The notes under the pieces were generated by a model. It saw only the letters and a list, made by a program, of their open reading frames with translations. It did not search any database and was not told where the DNA came from. The translations under genes and the position numbers were made by a program. From the NCBI GenBank assembly GCA_022825855.1, contig JAJDWB010000002.1, positions 124,001 through 188,000 of the forward strand: 64,000 nucleotides of DNA. The letters run 5' to 3'. Positions 17,380-26,122 of this stretch are shown in pieces (within the stretch, counting starts at the first letter, position 1; every line of letters begins with the position of its first letter). Source of the stretch: Dehalococcoidia bacterium. GTDB taxonomy: Bacteria; Chloroflexota; Dehalococcoidia; Bin125.

Positions 17380-20300
17380 ATGGCGACGATCATTGACCAG
17401 GGCGAACGGGATCGAATCAGCGGGCGGCTCGACGAGACGCTGTTCGTCGAGGCCGGCGCGGGCACGGGCAAGACCGAAGCGTTGGTCGGCCGGATCGTGA
17501 ACCTGATTGCCTCGGGCGAGGTCGGAGCGGACCAGATCGCGGCGATCACGTTTACCGAGAAAGCAGCGGCGGAACTCAACGACCGGGTGCTGGAACGGCT
17601 CGACGAGCGGCGCGAGTCGGAGACCGATCCCGTGCTACGCGAACGCTTCGCCCGGGCCGCCGAGGACCTTGATGCGGCCGCGATCGAAACGCTGCACGCC
17701 TTCGCCGGGCGGATCCTGCGGATGCATCCGATTGAGGCCGGCTTGCCGCCCGGATACGCCGTGATCGACGAGAGCGAGGCTTCGCTCAGGTTGAGCGACC
17801 GCTGGTCGCAGTTTCTGGATGAGTTGCTCGAGGACGAGCAACTCGGCAAACACCTGCTCAGCGCGTTCGACGCCGGGATCGAACTGCGGGACCTGAAGTC
17901 AGTGGCGGAGGCGTTGCATGAGGACTGGGACCGGGCGGAGTCCGAGCGAGCCGTGCTCGACAGCGAGCCGGCCGATCCGCGGAACTTCATCGCCGAGTTC
18001 GCATCCGTAATCGAGCTACGGCATCGCTGCCTCGACCTCGAGGACAAGCTGTACCTGCGCCTCACGGACCTGATCCCGTTCTCGCAGCAGCTTCGCAAGT
18101 ACCAGGACGAACCTGGCCGGCTGGTACGGCTGCTGCAGAACCCGAGGCCGTCGCTCAGGGTCCGCAACACCGGCCGAGCCGCCAACTGGCCCGGTGGCGC
18201 GCTCGCCGAGGCGCGCGGGCGCATGACGGCGCTGGAGGAACGGCGCGCACCGTTGCGGATCCAACTTGCCGCGTCCTTCCTCGCGCCGATCTACAACCGG
18301 CTGCGACAGTTCGTGATCGACTACGCCGACGAACGACGCCGGCGCGGCGAGCTGGAGTTCCAGGACCTGCTCGTACGCGCCAGCAGATTGCTGGAATCCG
18401 ATCCTTCCGTCGCGGCGTCGGTTCGGCGCCGGTTCCGGCGTCTGCTGATCGACGAGTTTCAGGACAACGATCCGCTGCAGACGCGGATTGCGGACGCGAT
18501 CGCCGGCGGCGAATCGGGACGGCTGTTCTTCGTCGGCGATCCGAAGCAGTCGATCTACCGTTTCCGCCGCGCCGACATCCGCCAGTTCAATGCGGTTAAG
18601 CAACGGCGTGAGGCAGGTCTGGTCCGCCTGTCGCAGAACTTCCGCTCGGCGCCGGGCGTGACCGAGTTCGTCAACGCAGTGTTCCAGCCGCTGATGCAGG
18701 AGGGCGGCAGCGAGCAGGCCGAATGGGACGACCTGCGCGCGTTCCGTCCAGCGATCGACGACGCTGAGCATCCGGTCACGGTGGTCGGCGGCGTGTACGA
18801 CCTGGCGGCCAGCCGGGTGCGCAGGATCGAAGGTGAGGCGCTGGCCCGGCTGATCGCCGACATCACCGACTCGCGCTGGCCGGTCTACGACAAGAGAGTC
18901 GGAGAGACGCGGGACGCGCGCTTCGCCGACACCGCCGTGCTCGTTCCCACACGCACGGGTCTCACGCATCTGTTGCCCGCACTCGATCAGCGCGGGATTC
19001 CCTACCGGCTCGAGAGCCGCTCGCTGGTCTACCACTCGCGCGAGGTCCGCGAACTGCTGAATCTGCTGCGGGCGGTTGAGGACCCCACCGACCAGATCGC
19101 GCTGGTCGCGGCGCTCAAGTCGCCCGGCTTTGCCTGCGCCGACGACGAGCTGTATCGCTGGAAGCAGGCCGGCGGTGCATGGGACTATCGACTACCGCGT
19201 CCAGCGGCAATGCCCGCCGACAATCCGGTCGCCGAGTCGATGCGCTGGCTGAGGGAAACGGGCGAGCGCCGGTGGACGATGTCGGTCAGCGAGCTGGTGG
19301 GCCGCGTGATCCGCGAGCGGCGATTGCTTGAGCTGTCCGTGATCGAGCGTCAGCCGCGCGAGCACTGGCAGCGCTACCGATTCATGGTCGACCAGGCGCG
19401 CGCGTTCAACGATCGCGGCGGCGCCACGCTGAGCGAATTCCTGCAGTGGGCCGGACACCAGGCCGAGCAGGACGCCCGCGTGATCGAGTCGGTGGTGCCG
19501 GAGGAGGATCACGACGCCGTGCGGATCATGACGATCCACGCGGCCAAGGGGCTGGAGTTTCCGATCGTCGTCTTCGCCGGGTTCAACGTCGGCCGGCGGG
19601 CGGAAACGCCGGCGTTGCTGTGGCAGGACGACGGTCGCCCAGAGGTGCGCTTTCGCTCGGGGCTGGAGACTCCCGGTTACGGCGCGCTCCGGGAGCTGGA
19701 GACGCTGTTGGGTCAGCACGAGGATGTGCGGCGCAACTATGTCGGCGCGACCCGCGCCCGCGATCACCTGGTGGTCAGCCTGTACCGCCGTGAATCGGGC
19801 CACAGCGACGCGCACCAGATTGCCGAGGTGCTTGAATCCGGCACAGCGCGATACCGATTCCTCTCGCACGGCGAGCTTCCCGACCCTCCGATGCAGGAAC
19901 TGTCTGTCGCCGAGCCGGCCCGCCCCGAGTCCCGAGAGGAACGCGCGCGCTGGATCGAGCGTCGCGAGCAGGCGGCGCAGAGACTGGCTTCGCTGCCCAG
20001 GGAGTCGGCGACCGGCGTCGCCCAGCGCGTCGGCGCCGACAGCGGCGCGCCGCGGACCAATCCCAACGAGGAACCGGACGACGACCTGCCGCCCTGGCGT
20101 CGAGGCCGGGCCGGTACCGCGATCGGACGCGCCACGCACGGCGTGCTGCAGGTGATCGATCTCGCCGGCTGGACCGAGGAGTTGGTCGACGCCGCCTGCG
20201 CCGCGCAAACGGCCGCCGAGTCGCTCAACCGGCAACAGGGCGGCGAAGTCCGCCGGCTGGTCCGCGCCGCCCTGCGCAGCGCGACGGTGCACGAGGCGAT

Positions 20301-20670
20301 CTCGGGCAATCGCTACTGGCGCGAACTCTACGCCGCGGTCGAGATCGACGGCGTGCTGCTGGACGGGTTTGTCGACCTGCTCTACGAGACCGCCGAAGGG
20401 GAACTGGTCGTCGTCGACTACAAGACCGACGCGCTGCGCGAGGGCGAAGCGGTCGACGCCGCCGTGGCGCGCTATCGGCTGCAGACGGCGAGCTATGCGC
20501 TGATGCTGGAGCAGACACTGGGCCGCCCGGTCTCGCGCTGCGTCCTGCTCTTCCTCCATCCTGATGAGAAGCGGGAGGTGCCGAATCTGGCCGGGGCGAT
20601 CGCAGAAGTGCGGGAAGCATTAGTGGAGCGAGTGTTGACAACCAAAGCGGCGCCGGCGCCGCCACGGTGA
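17380..20670 (+). CDS. addA: AddA-like UvrD helicase-nuclease subunit
   Basis: A 1096-residue ATP-dependent helicase with a C-terminal nuclease. Walker A is GAGTGKT at residues 26-32; helicase motifs include AAITFTEKAA, LLIDEFQDNDPLQ, FVGDPKQSIYRFRRAD, LSQNFRSAPGV and MTIHAAKGLEFPIV. The C-terminal RecB-nuclease domain has GTAIGRATHG, DGFVDLLYE and VVVDYKTD. It pairs with the AddB-like protein encoded immediately upstream to degrade or resect DNA ends. The ATG at 17380 follows the addB stop by 2 nt; the same frame is open further upstream within addB but that part is not family-like. Confidence 0.88.
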   Translation: MATIIDQGERDRISGRLDETLFVEAGAGTGKTEALVGRIVNLIASGEVGADQIAAITFTEKAAAELNDRVLERLDERRESETDPVLRERFARAAEDLDAAAIETLHAFAGRILRMHPIEAGLPPGYAVIDESEASLRLSDRWSQFLDELLEDEQLGKHLLSAFDAGIELRDLKSVAEALHEDWDRAESERAVLDSEPADPRNFIAEFASVIELRHRCLDLEDKLYLRLTDLIPFSQQLRKYQDEPGRLVRLLQNPRPSLRVRNTGRAANWPGGALAEARGRMTALEERRAPLRIQLAASFLAPIYNRLRQFVIDYADERRRRGELEFQDLLVRASRLLESDPSVAASVRRRFRRLLIDEFQDNDPLQTRIADAIAGGESGRLFFVGDPKQSIYRFRRADIRQFNAVKQRREAGLVRLSQNFRSAPGVTEFVNAVFQPLMQEGGSEQAEWDDLRAFRPAIDDAEHPVTVVGGVYDLAASRVRRIEGEALARLIADITDSRWPVYDKRVGETRDARFADTAVLVPTRTGLTHLLPALDQRGIPYRLESRSLVYHSREVRELLNLLRAVEDPTDQIALVAALKSPGFACADDELYRWKQAGGAWDYRLPRPAAMPADNPVAESMRWLRETGERRWTMSVSELVGRVIRERRLLELSVIERQPREHWQRYRFMVDQARAFNDRGGATLSEFLQWAGHQAEQDARVIESVVPEEDHDAVRIMTIHAAKGLEFPIVVFAGFNVGRRAETPALLWQDDGRPEVRFRSGLETPGYGALRELETLLGQHEDVRRNYVGATRARDHLVVSLYRRESGHSDAHQIAEVLESGTARYRFLSHGELPDPPMQELSVAEPARPESREERARWIERREQAAQRLASLPRESATGVAQRVGADSGAPRTNPNEEPDDDLPPWRRGRAGTAIGRATHGVLQVIDLAGWTEELVDAACAAQTAAESLNRQQGGEVRRLVRAALRSATVHEAISGNRYWRELYAAVEIDGVLLDGFVDLLYETAEGELVVVDYKTDALREGEAVDAAVARYRLQTASYALMLEQTLGRPVSRCVLLFLHPDEKREVPNLAGAIAEVREALVERVLTTKAAPAPPR

Positions 20671-20700
20671 GTCCGCTCAACGGCTCGCTAGGCTCAGGCC

Positions 20701-21702
20701 ATGGCGGCGTATCTGTTTCATGGCGAGGACCGGTTTGCGCGGCTGGAGGCGGTTGCGGCGCTGCGGCGCGAGCACGACGCCGACGGGGCGCTGGCCAACA
20801 ACTCGACCGGGTTCGACGGCGCGCGGGTCTCGCTGGGCGAGCTCGGCGCGGCGACCTCGGCCGCGCCGTTCCTGGGCGGCGTGCGCTGGGTGCGCGTGGA
20901 CGGGCTCTGCGCCAGGTTCGAGGGCGGACAGACGGGCCGCCGGCGTCAGCTCGGCGAGTGGGAAGACTTGCCCGACCTGCTTGAGCAGATTCCGGACTCG
21001 ACGGTGCTGGTCTTCGTCGAGGATGAGTTGCGGCGCAACAGTCCGCTGCTGGAGTTGATCCGGCCGCATGCCGACGTGCGCGAGTTCGGCCGTCTGAAGC
21101 AGGACGAAGCGCTGGCCTGGTTGCGCGGCGAGGTGCGCCGCCGCGACCTGCACATGACCCGCAACGCGGCGCTGGCCCTGGTCGAGCGGGCGGGCGGCGA
21201 CCGCGGCGTCCTGACCCAGGCCGTGGACAAGCTCTCGCTGTACGCCGGCGCGACCAACGTCGACGAGACGATCGTGGAGGCGATGGTGCCGGCGTCGCGC
21301 TCGTTCACGATCTTCAATCTTGTCGACGCCGTCGCTGAGCGCCGCCTGGCGGACGCCATGCAGGCGCTCGACGGGGTGCGCGCCGACGGCACCGAGGATC
21401 AACAGATCCTGAGGATGCTGGCCCGCACCTACCGCCAGGTGATCGTCGTCCGCGAGGTCATCGATCGGGGCGGATCGGACGCGGACATCCAGTCGGCGGC
21501 CGGCGTGCGGTTCGACTGGCTGGCCCGGCGCCTGCGCCGCCAGGCGCAGCGCTACACACAGCAGACGGCCGACGCCGCCCTCGCCCGCATCCTCGAAGCG
21601 GAAGTCTCGATCATCGAGTACCGGCGCGACGACGGAGGACTGCCCGAGGAGACGGCGGTCGAGCTGTTGGTCGCCGAGTTGGCCGGCGCCGGGCGCCGCT
21701 GA
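20701..21702 (+). CDS. holA: DNA polymerase III delta subunit
   Basis: A 333-residue clamp-loader subunit that opens the beta ring. It starts with the family pattern AAYLFHGEDRFARLEAVAAL, has DSTVLVFVEDEL in the AAA+-like region, a middle stretch GRLKQDEALAWLRGEVRRR, and the typical FTIFNLVDAVAERRLADAM and QILRMLARTYRQVIVVRE segments of domain III. It lies 30 bp after addA on the same strand, in the dnaN-to-holA replication and repair block. Confidence 0.88.
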   Translation: MAAYLFHGEDRFARLEAVAALRREHDADGALANNSTGFDGARVSLGELGAATSAAPFLGGVRWVRVDGLCARFEGGQTGRRRQLGEWEDLPDLLEQIPDSTVLVFVEDELRRNSPLLELIRPHADVREFGRLKQDEALAWLRGEVRRRDLHMTRNAALALVERAGGDRGVLTQAVDKLSLYAGATNVDETIVEAMVPASRSFTIFNLVDAVAERRLADAMQALDGVRADGTEDQQILRMLARTYRQVIVVREVIDRGGSDADIQSAAGVRFDWLARRLRRQAQRYTQQTADAALARILEAEVSIIEYRRDDGGLPEETAVELLVAELAGAGRR

Positions 21703-21764
21703 GTCACGGAGAGCGGGCCGCTGAACCAGCCAGGGGCCGGTCCGGCGGCGGCGCGGGTGGGATG

Positions 21765-22754
21765 TCAGAGCGACTCGACCGGGTTGTAGCACGCGACCCG
21801 CTGGCCGATGCGGCCGCCGACGACTTCGATCAAGTCCGGTTCCGGGTCGGTGCGGCAGACGGTCAGGGCCTTGGGACAGCGCGACATGTACGCGCAGTGC
21901 TCGCCCAGGTCCTCGTCCGTGAGATCAGGCAAGCTGCCGGGAATCTGTCGCAGCCTGGCGCGACGCCGGTCGAGGCGCGGCAAGGTGTCGAGCAAGGCCC
22001 AGGTGTAGGGATGTCTGGGCTGTCGGTAGAGCGGGATGATGTCGTCGACTTCCATCATCTTGCCCGCGTAGATGATCGCGACACGCTCGGCGATTTGGGC
22101 GACCACGCCCATGTCGTGGGTGATCAGCAGGATCGCCGTGCCCCGCTCCTCTCGCAAACGCTGCAGTTCGTAGAGGATCTGTGCCTGCACGGTGACGTCG
22201 AGCGAGGCGGTCGGTTCGTCCGCGATCAGCACTTTGGGATCGAGTGCGGTGGCGATGGCGATCATGATCCGCTGGCACATGCCGCCGGAGAGCTCGCCGG
22301 GGAAGGACTTGGAGATACGAATCGGGTCGGCCAGTTGCATCGCGTTGAGCGCTTCCAGCGCCCGTTCCCGCGCCTCCTGCTTGGTCACCTCGCGGTGCGA
22401 CGTGATCACTTCCTCGACCTGCCGGCCGACCGGAAGGATGGGATTGAGGCCGGCGATCGGATCCTGGAAGATCATCGAGATCTGGTCGCCGCGGATGCGC
22501 TGCAGCTCGGCCCGGTCCATTTCGCCAATGTCTCGCCGCTCGTAGCGGATGGCGCCCGAGGTCTGCGAGGCGTTGCGCGGCAGGATGCGGAGGATGGCCA
22601 AACCCAGCGTCGTCTTGCCCGAGCCGCTCTCGCCGACCAGGGCGACGATCTCGCCGCGCTCGAGGCTGAGCGAGGCGCCGCGCACAGCGCGCACCGGCGC
22701 CTCGCGGGTGCGGTACTCGATGCTGACGTCGTCGAGGGTCAGGACTGGCGGCAC
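21765..22754 (-). CDS. Oligopeptide/dipeptide ABC transporter ATP-binding protein (OppD/DppD type)
   Basis: A 329-residue peptide-transporter ATPase. Walker A is GESGSGKT at residues 41-48, then IFQDPIAGLNP (Q-loop), the signature LSGGMCQR, Walker B VLIADEPTASLD and the switch His in LLITHDMG. The C-terminal oligopeptide-specific extension carries a Cys cluster, HCAYMSRCPKALTVC, with a further Cys near the end. No permease, OppF or binding-protein gene is adjacent, so it is an orphan here; its membrane partner must be encoded elsewhere. It lies downstream of lexA on the same strand. Confidence 0.85.
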   Translation of the reverse strand: MPPVLTLDDVSIEYRTREAPVRAVRGASLSLERGEIVALVGESGSGKTTLGLAILRILPRNASQTSGAIRYERRDIGEMDRAELQRIRGDQISMIFQDPIAGLNPILPVGRQVEEVITSHREVTKQEARERALEALNAMQLADPIRISKSFPGELSGGMCQRIMIAIATALDPKVLIADEPTASLDVTVQAQILYELQRLREERGTAILLITHDMGVVAQIAERVAIIYAGKMMEVDDIIPLYRQPRHPYTWALLDTLPRLDRRRARLRQIPGSLPDLTDEDLGEHCAYMSRCPKALTVCRTDPEPDLIEVVGGRIGQRVACYNPVESL

Positions 22755-22812
22755 GAGTTCAGTGTAGGCATGACTCGAACCCCTTCAGGGCTGCACCTGA
22801 CCGGAACCCGAA

Positions 22813-22839
22813 CAGGTCCCGGGACGAGCCCGGGACCTG
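22813..22839. repeat. 11-bp-stem hairpin downstream of lexA
   Basis: CAGGTCCCGGG and CCCGGGACCTG form a perfect 11-bp stem around the 5-nt loop ACGAG, 19 nt beyond the lexA stop on the minus strand and upstream of the OppD gene. There is no T-run, so it is a weak candidate for an intrinsic terminator and may instead be an intergenic repeat. Confidence 0.6.
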
Positions 22840-22857
22840 GGTCTGAGGCCGGCTCGA

Positions 22858-23583
22858 TCAGCGCGGATGCCGGATCACAGAGACGACGCGGCCCTGGATC
22901 TGCATGTTGGATTCGTTGGTGAAGATCGGCGCCATGGTCGGATTCTCGGGCTGCAGGCGCACCTGGCCCTGTTCGTAGTAGAGCCGCTTGAGCGTGCAGA
23001 TGTTCTCGTCGCGCAGCCAGACGGCGGCCATCTGCCCGTTGGCGATGTTGGTCGCCTCTTCCAGGATCACGGTGTCGTTGTCGGCGATCAGGGCGTCGAT
23101 CATCGAGTCGCCGCGAACGGTGAGAGCGAAGACCTGTTCCGGATCGCGGCCGGCCAGCATGTCCGAGGTGACGCTGATCCGGCTTTCGGCGTGGGCGACA
23201 TCGACGCCCTCGGGCACGAGCGAGCGGGTGCCGGCCGCAATAGAGCCGAGCAACGGAACTCCGATGGAGGAGCGGCTGGACTCGATCCGGGCGGGCTCGG
23301 TCGGCTCGACGGGCTCGGTCAGCGAGATCGTCCGGGCGCGTTCGCGGTCGCGGTGGATGTGCCCTTCGCGCTCGAGAATCTTCAGGTTGTAGTCGGCGAC
23401 CGAAGTGGACGAGAGATTGCAGCCCTCGACGATGTCGCGCACCGAGGGCGGGTAGCGGTGCTCGGCGAAGTACTGGCGCAGGTAGGCGAGGATGCGCTCG
23501 GGCTTGTCGGACCGAGGTCCTCGCTTGCCGCGGCGAGGCGGCTGCCCGTCCGTCTCTGCCTTGGTCTTGGTTGCTTCTGACAT
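22858..23583 (-). CDS. lexA: LexA SOS repressor
   Basis: A 241-residue repressor of the SOS regulon. A basic leader of about 27 residues precedes the winged-helix DNA-binding domain (YPPSVRDIVEGCNLSSTSVADYNLKIL, about residues 44-70). The self-cleavage domain has the scissile Ala117-Gly118 in GSIAAG, catalytic Ser160 in GDSMIDA and Lys199 in CTLKRLYY. The protein is longer than the about 200 residues usual for LexA because of the leader and an acidic Pro/Glu linker (residues 88-103). It is divergent from the LmbE-like gene across about 260 bp. Confidence 0.92.
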   Translation of the reverse strand: MSEATKTKAETDGQPPRRGKRGPRSDKPERILAYLRQYFAEHRYPPSVRDIVEGCNLSSTSVADYNLKILEREGHIHRDRERARTISLTEPVEPTEPARIESSRSSIGVPLLGSIAAGTRSLVPEGVDVAHAESRISVTSDMLAGRDPEQVFALTVRGDSMIDALIADNDTVILEEATNIANGQMAAVWLRDENICTLKRLYYEQGQVRLQPENPTMAPIFTNESNMQIQGRVVSVIRHPR

Positions 23584-23810
23584 GGTGGGTCTCCCGTTCT
23601 GTCGGTGGCGTCACGTCTGACTGCTAGGCGCAACTGGCCACGTGTTGGATGCTCCTTCTACGTGACATAAGTAGACCATAGCATAGCCACAGAGCACGTG
23701 TGCGGAACATCAGTACTGTCTCCTGTGTAGCCAGTGTGGACCGGTACGCTGCTCCTGTCAAGTCGCCTGCGCGCCGCAGTGTTGCCTGCAACATGTGACC
23801 TGCGTGACAA

Positions 23811-23826
23811 TTCGTAGATGTACGAA
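23811..23826. promoter_or_regulatory. Palindromic operator candidate between lexA and the LmbE-like gene
   Basis: TTCGTA-GATG-TACGAA is a perfect inverted repeat with 6-bp arms and a 4-bp centre, ending 17 bp before the LmbE-like start. The arrangement (two arms, 4-bp centre) matches LexA-type boxes in geometry, but the arms differ from the Gram-positive GAAC/GTTC box. It could be bound by LexA or by another regulator. Confidence 0.4.
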
Positions 23827-23843
23827 CTGAACTGGACTCGCCC

Positions 23844-24596
23844 ATGACAACGCCTCCTGAGACCGACAACAAAGTGGGCCTGGTCATCGCCGCTCATCCC
23901 GACGACGCGGACTTCGGCGCCGGCGGCACGTCGGCGCTGTGGACGACGCTCGGCTGGGAGATGCACTACCTGATGGTGACCAACGGCGCCAAGGGCTCGG
24001 CCGACCCGGAGATGACCTCCGAGCGCCTGGTGCCGATGCGAGAGGTCGAACAGCGCAACGCGGCCGAGGAGCTCGGCGTCCTGACCTGCACGTTCCTCGG
24101 CGCGGAGGACGGCGAGTTGGAGTACACACGGGAGTATCTGGGCGGGATCGTCAAGGCGATTCGCAGGCTCAAGCCGCACGCCGTCTTTACCCATTCGACC
24201 GACTACATCCACCGCCGCGCGCTGGAGGCCGACCCGTCCGATCCGCTCTCCGAGTGGCGCGGGTTCATCAACCACCGCGACCACCGCTGCACCGGCGAGA
24301 TGACGCTCGACGCTGTCTATCCGACGGCCCGCGATCGGCTCAACTTCCCCGAGCATCTCGAAGAGGGCCTGGAGTGCCACAAGGTGGCCGAGCTGTTCAT
24401 CTGGGGCAGCCAGCAGGCCAACTTCGACGTCGACATCACGGATGTTGTTCAGACCAAGATCCGGGCCCTGACCCGGCACGTATCGCAGTTCGGCGACCGC
24501 GGCGAGGACTTTATCGCCAACGTGGAGAAGCGCTGGAGCTCGGCTGACGGCCGCTTCTACGAGCACTTCGAGCGTGTCTCCCTGCCGGTGTTCTAG
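23844..24596 (+). CDS. PIG-L/LmbE-family deacetylase
   Basis: A 250-residue zinc-dependent N-deacetylase-like protein. The N-terminal zinc motif AHPDDADFG is at residues 17-25, and the second metal region is FINHRDHRCTGEMTLDAVYP. Family members deacetylate N-acetylglucosamine conjugates such as GlcNAc-inositol or bacillithiol and mycothiol precursors, or other amides. No thiol-biosynthesis partner is nearby, so the substrate is open. It is divergently transcribed from lexA and followed after 32 bp by a Nudix gene on the same strand. Confidence 0.82.
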   Translation: MTTPPETDNKVGLVIAAHPDDADFGAGGTSALWTTLGWEMHYLMVTNGAKGSADPEMTSERLVPMREVEQRNAAEELGVLTCTFLGAEDGELEYTREYLGGIVKAIRRLKPHAVFTHSTDYIHRRALEADPSDPLSEWRGFINHRDHRCTGEMTLDAVYPTARDRLNFPEHLEEGLECHKVAELFIWGSQQANFDVDITDVVQTKIRALTRHVSQFGDRGEDFIANVEKRWSSADGRFYEHFERVSLPVF

Positions 24597-24628
24597 CTCC
24601 CCGGCGAGCTGCGAAGGCAGCCGTACCG

Positions 24629-25111
24629 ATGCCGCCTGAGCCGAGATTCTGCCCCCAGTGCGCCGAGCCGCTTGCGGCGCCCACGGGCTGCGAGCGCTGC
24701 GACTGGATCAACCACGTCGATCCCAAGGTCGCGGTCGTCGTGCTGGCGACCGATGCACACGGCCGGCTGCTGTATGTGCGCAGAAACCATGAGCCAGCCA
24801 TGTTCGAGTGGGCCTGGCCGTCGGGCTTCGTTGACGCCGGCGAACGGGTCGAGGACGCCGCCGTCCGCGAGGTGTGGGAAGAGACCGGGGTTGAGGTCAA
24901 GGTCGGCGGTCTGCTGGGCGTCTGGTCGGCGACCGGGGAGCAGGTCGTAGTGATCGGCTATCGCGCTCGCGCCGTCGGCGGCGGGCTCAGGCCGGGCAGC
25001 GAGGCACTGGCGGCGGCCTGGATTCCTCTGCAACCGGCTTCACGCAGACCGGCGCCGGTCTTCCCTCACGACGTCGAGATTCTGCGTTCATTCCTCGTTC
25101 CAGAGCGGTAG
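24629..25111 (+). CDS. Nudix hydrolase with N-terminal zinc ribbon
   Basis: A 160-residue nucleotide pyrophosphohydrolase-type protein. Cys8, Cys11, Cys21 and Cys24 form a zinc ribbon as in NudC-type and related Nudix proteins. The Nudix box G-x5-E-x7-REVWEETGV starts at Gly66 and is complete, with the catalytic Glu84-Glu85 pair. The usual NudC SQPWPFPxS specificity motif is not present, so I would not call it NADH pyrophosphatase. The 3' end overlaps the convergent Cys-rich gene by 24 bp. Confidence 0.85.
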   Translation: MPPEPRFCPQCAEPLAAPTGCERCDWINHVDPKVAVVVLATDAHGRLLYVRRNHEPAMFEWAWPSGFVDAGERVEDAAVREVWEETGVEVKVGGLLGVWSATGEQVVVIGYRARAVGGGLRPGSEALAAAWIPLQPASRRPAPVFPHDVEILRSFLVPER

Positions 25112-25513
25112 CCGGGCACGGCAATGGTCGCAGATGGCCGCCGCTTCGCTCTGCATCTCCCCGCCTCGAGTCACGGTCATGATCACCTGACGCAGATGAT
25201 CCTCGCAAAAGCGGCAGTTGCAGCGATCGCAGCGCATGGCGTGTTGCTGCGGACAGGCAGGCTCGCTGCAACGGCCTTCCTCGTTGCGCAGTCGCGCCTC
25301 GGCCTTGAAGACGAGGTGCTCGGCCACGTCCACGCGCAGCCGCTGGCAGCGCTGCTCGACGCAGATCTCCTGGCCGTCGTCAAGGATGCTGCCGTGCTCG
25401 TCGCAGAAGCCGCGCGCGCAGTACTGGCACTGGCCGATCATCGGCCGGCGGCAGCGGCGCAGTCTGCCTCGGTGATCGCACCGGGTCGCTTTGCGATACT
25501 CGCGGATTTCCAC
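25088..25513 (-). CDS. Cys/His-rich protein with two zinc-finger-like modules
   Basis: A protein of about 141 residues containing two similar metal-binding modules: CQYCARGFCDEHG in the N-terminal half and MRCDRCNCRFCEDHLRQ in the C-terminal half, with further pairs (CVEQRC, CSEPAC, CDHC). The C-x2-C-x4-C-x2-H spacing is like AN1 or B-box-type fingers, suggesting two to four zinc sites. It may bind protein or nucleic acid; no enzyme motif is visible. The start is uncertain: GTG 25513 is used, but the frame opens to TTG 25570. It is convergent with the Nudix gene. Confidence 0.55.
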   Translation of the reverse strand: MEIREYRKATRCDHRGRLRRCRRPMIGQCQYCARGFCDEHGSILDDGQEICVEQRCQRLRVDVAEHLVFKAEARLRNEEGRCSEPACPQQHAMRCDRCNCRFCEDHLRQVIMTVTRGGEMQSEAAAICDHCRARLPLWNEE

Positions 25514-25663
25514 GCCGACCGCCCGCCGAATCGATCGTCCGTCGCCACTGACGCCGGCCACTGAGACCAAGCACTGACCTGAATCAGGCTAACGCGGACG
25601 GGTCTGCGCTCGTGGTGAGGAGCGAACGGAGGGCGGCGATCGGTTGGGGTCGGAGTGTTTGGA

Positions 25664-25873
25664 TTACAGGCGGAGCTTGCCGTGCGACGGTTGGCGGCGG
25701 CGCTGTCGGCCTTCCTCGACGGCCTGCTCGCGCTCGAGCTCGAAGACCGAAATGATGTTGTTTTCGTAGACGTATCCGCACGACAGGCAACTGGAATAGA
25801 CGCTGTGCGCGTCCGATTCGACCAGCATCATGCCCGAACAGCGCGGGCATTTCGACGGAGGCGTGACGGGCAT
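25664..25873 (-). CDS. Small zinc-ribbon protein
   Basis: A 69-residue protein with a single zinc ribbon, CPRCSGMM near the N-terminus and CLSCGYVYEN about 20 residues later, then a charged tail (ERE, GRQRRRQ). ATG 25873 gives a compact domain; upstream Met codons would add an unlikely leader. A good minus-strand promoter lies 90-115 bp upstream. The function is unknown; such ribbons often belong to nucleic-acid or ribosome-associated proteins. Confidence 0.6.
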   Translation of the reverse strand: MPVTPPSKCPRCSGMMLVESDAHSVYSSCLSCGYVYENNIISVFELEREQAVEEGRQRRRQPSHGKLRL

Positions 25874-25958
25874 CGGTCCAACTCGCTTTCCTACTCGACC
25901 GGAGTGCGGAGAGAGATTGTGAATATCCGCACGATCGGGAGTTTGTGAAACGATGCAC

Positions 25959-25988
25959 ATTATGGGCTGGTCGTGCGGCGCTTGTCAA
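25959..25988 (-). promoter_or_regulatory. Sigma70-type promoter for the zinc-ribbon gene
   Basis: On the minus strand TTGACA (25988-25983) is followed after 18 bp by CATAAT (25964-25959). This is the best -35/-10 pair seen in the window and lies about 86 bp ahead of the zinc-ribbon start at 25873. Confidence 0.6.
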
Positions 25989-26122
25989 CTTTTTCACGAG
26001 CGGACGCCGAGATTCACCCGGGCGGGCCGGACTCCCCACGACCAATCGACTGCCGCCGCGCTCCGATTGTGAACCATGACACAGAACGGTCGCATGCGCA
26101 CCGGCGGATATGCTCAAGGCCA

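Noticed and set aside
21765-22754. Complete peptide ABC transporter operon
   Set aside because: Only the OppD-type ATPase is present; no permease, OppF or binding protein lies on either side.
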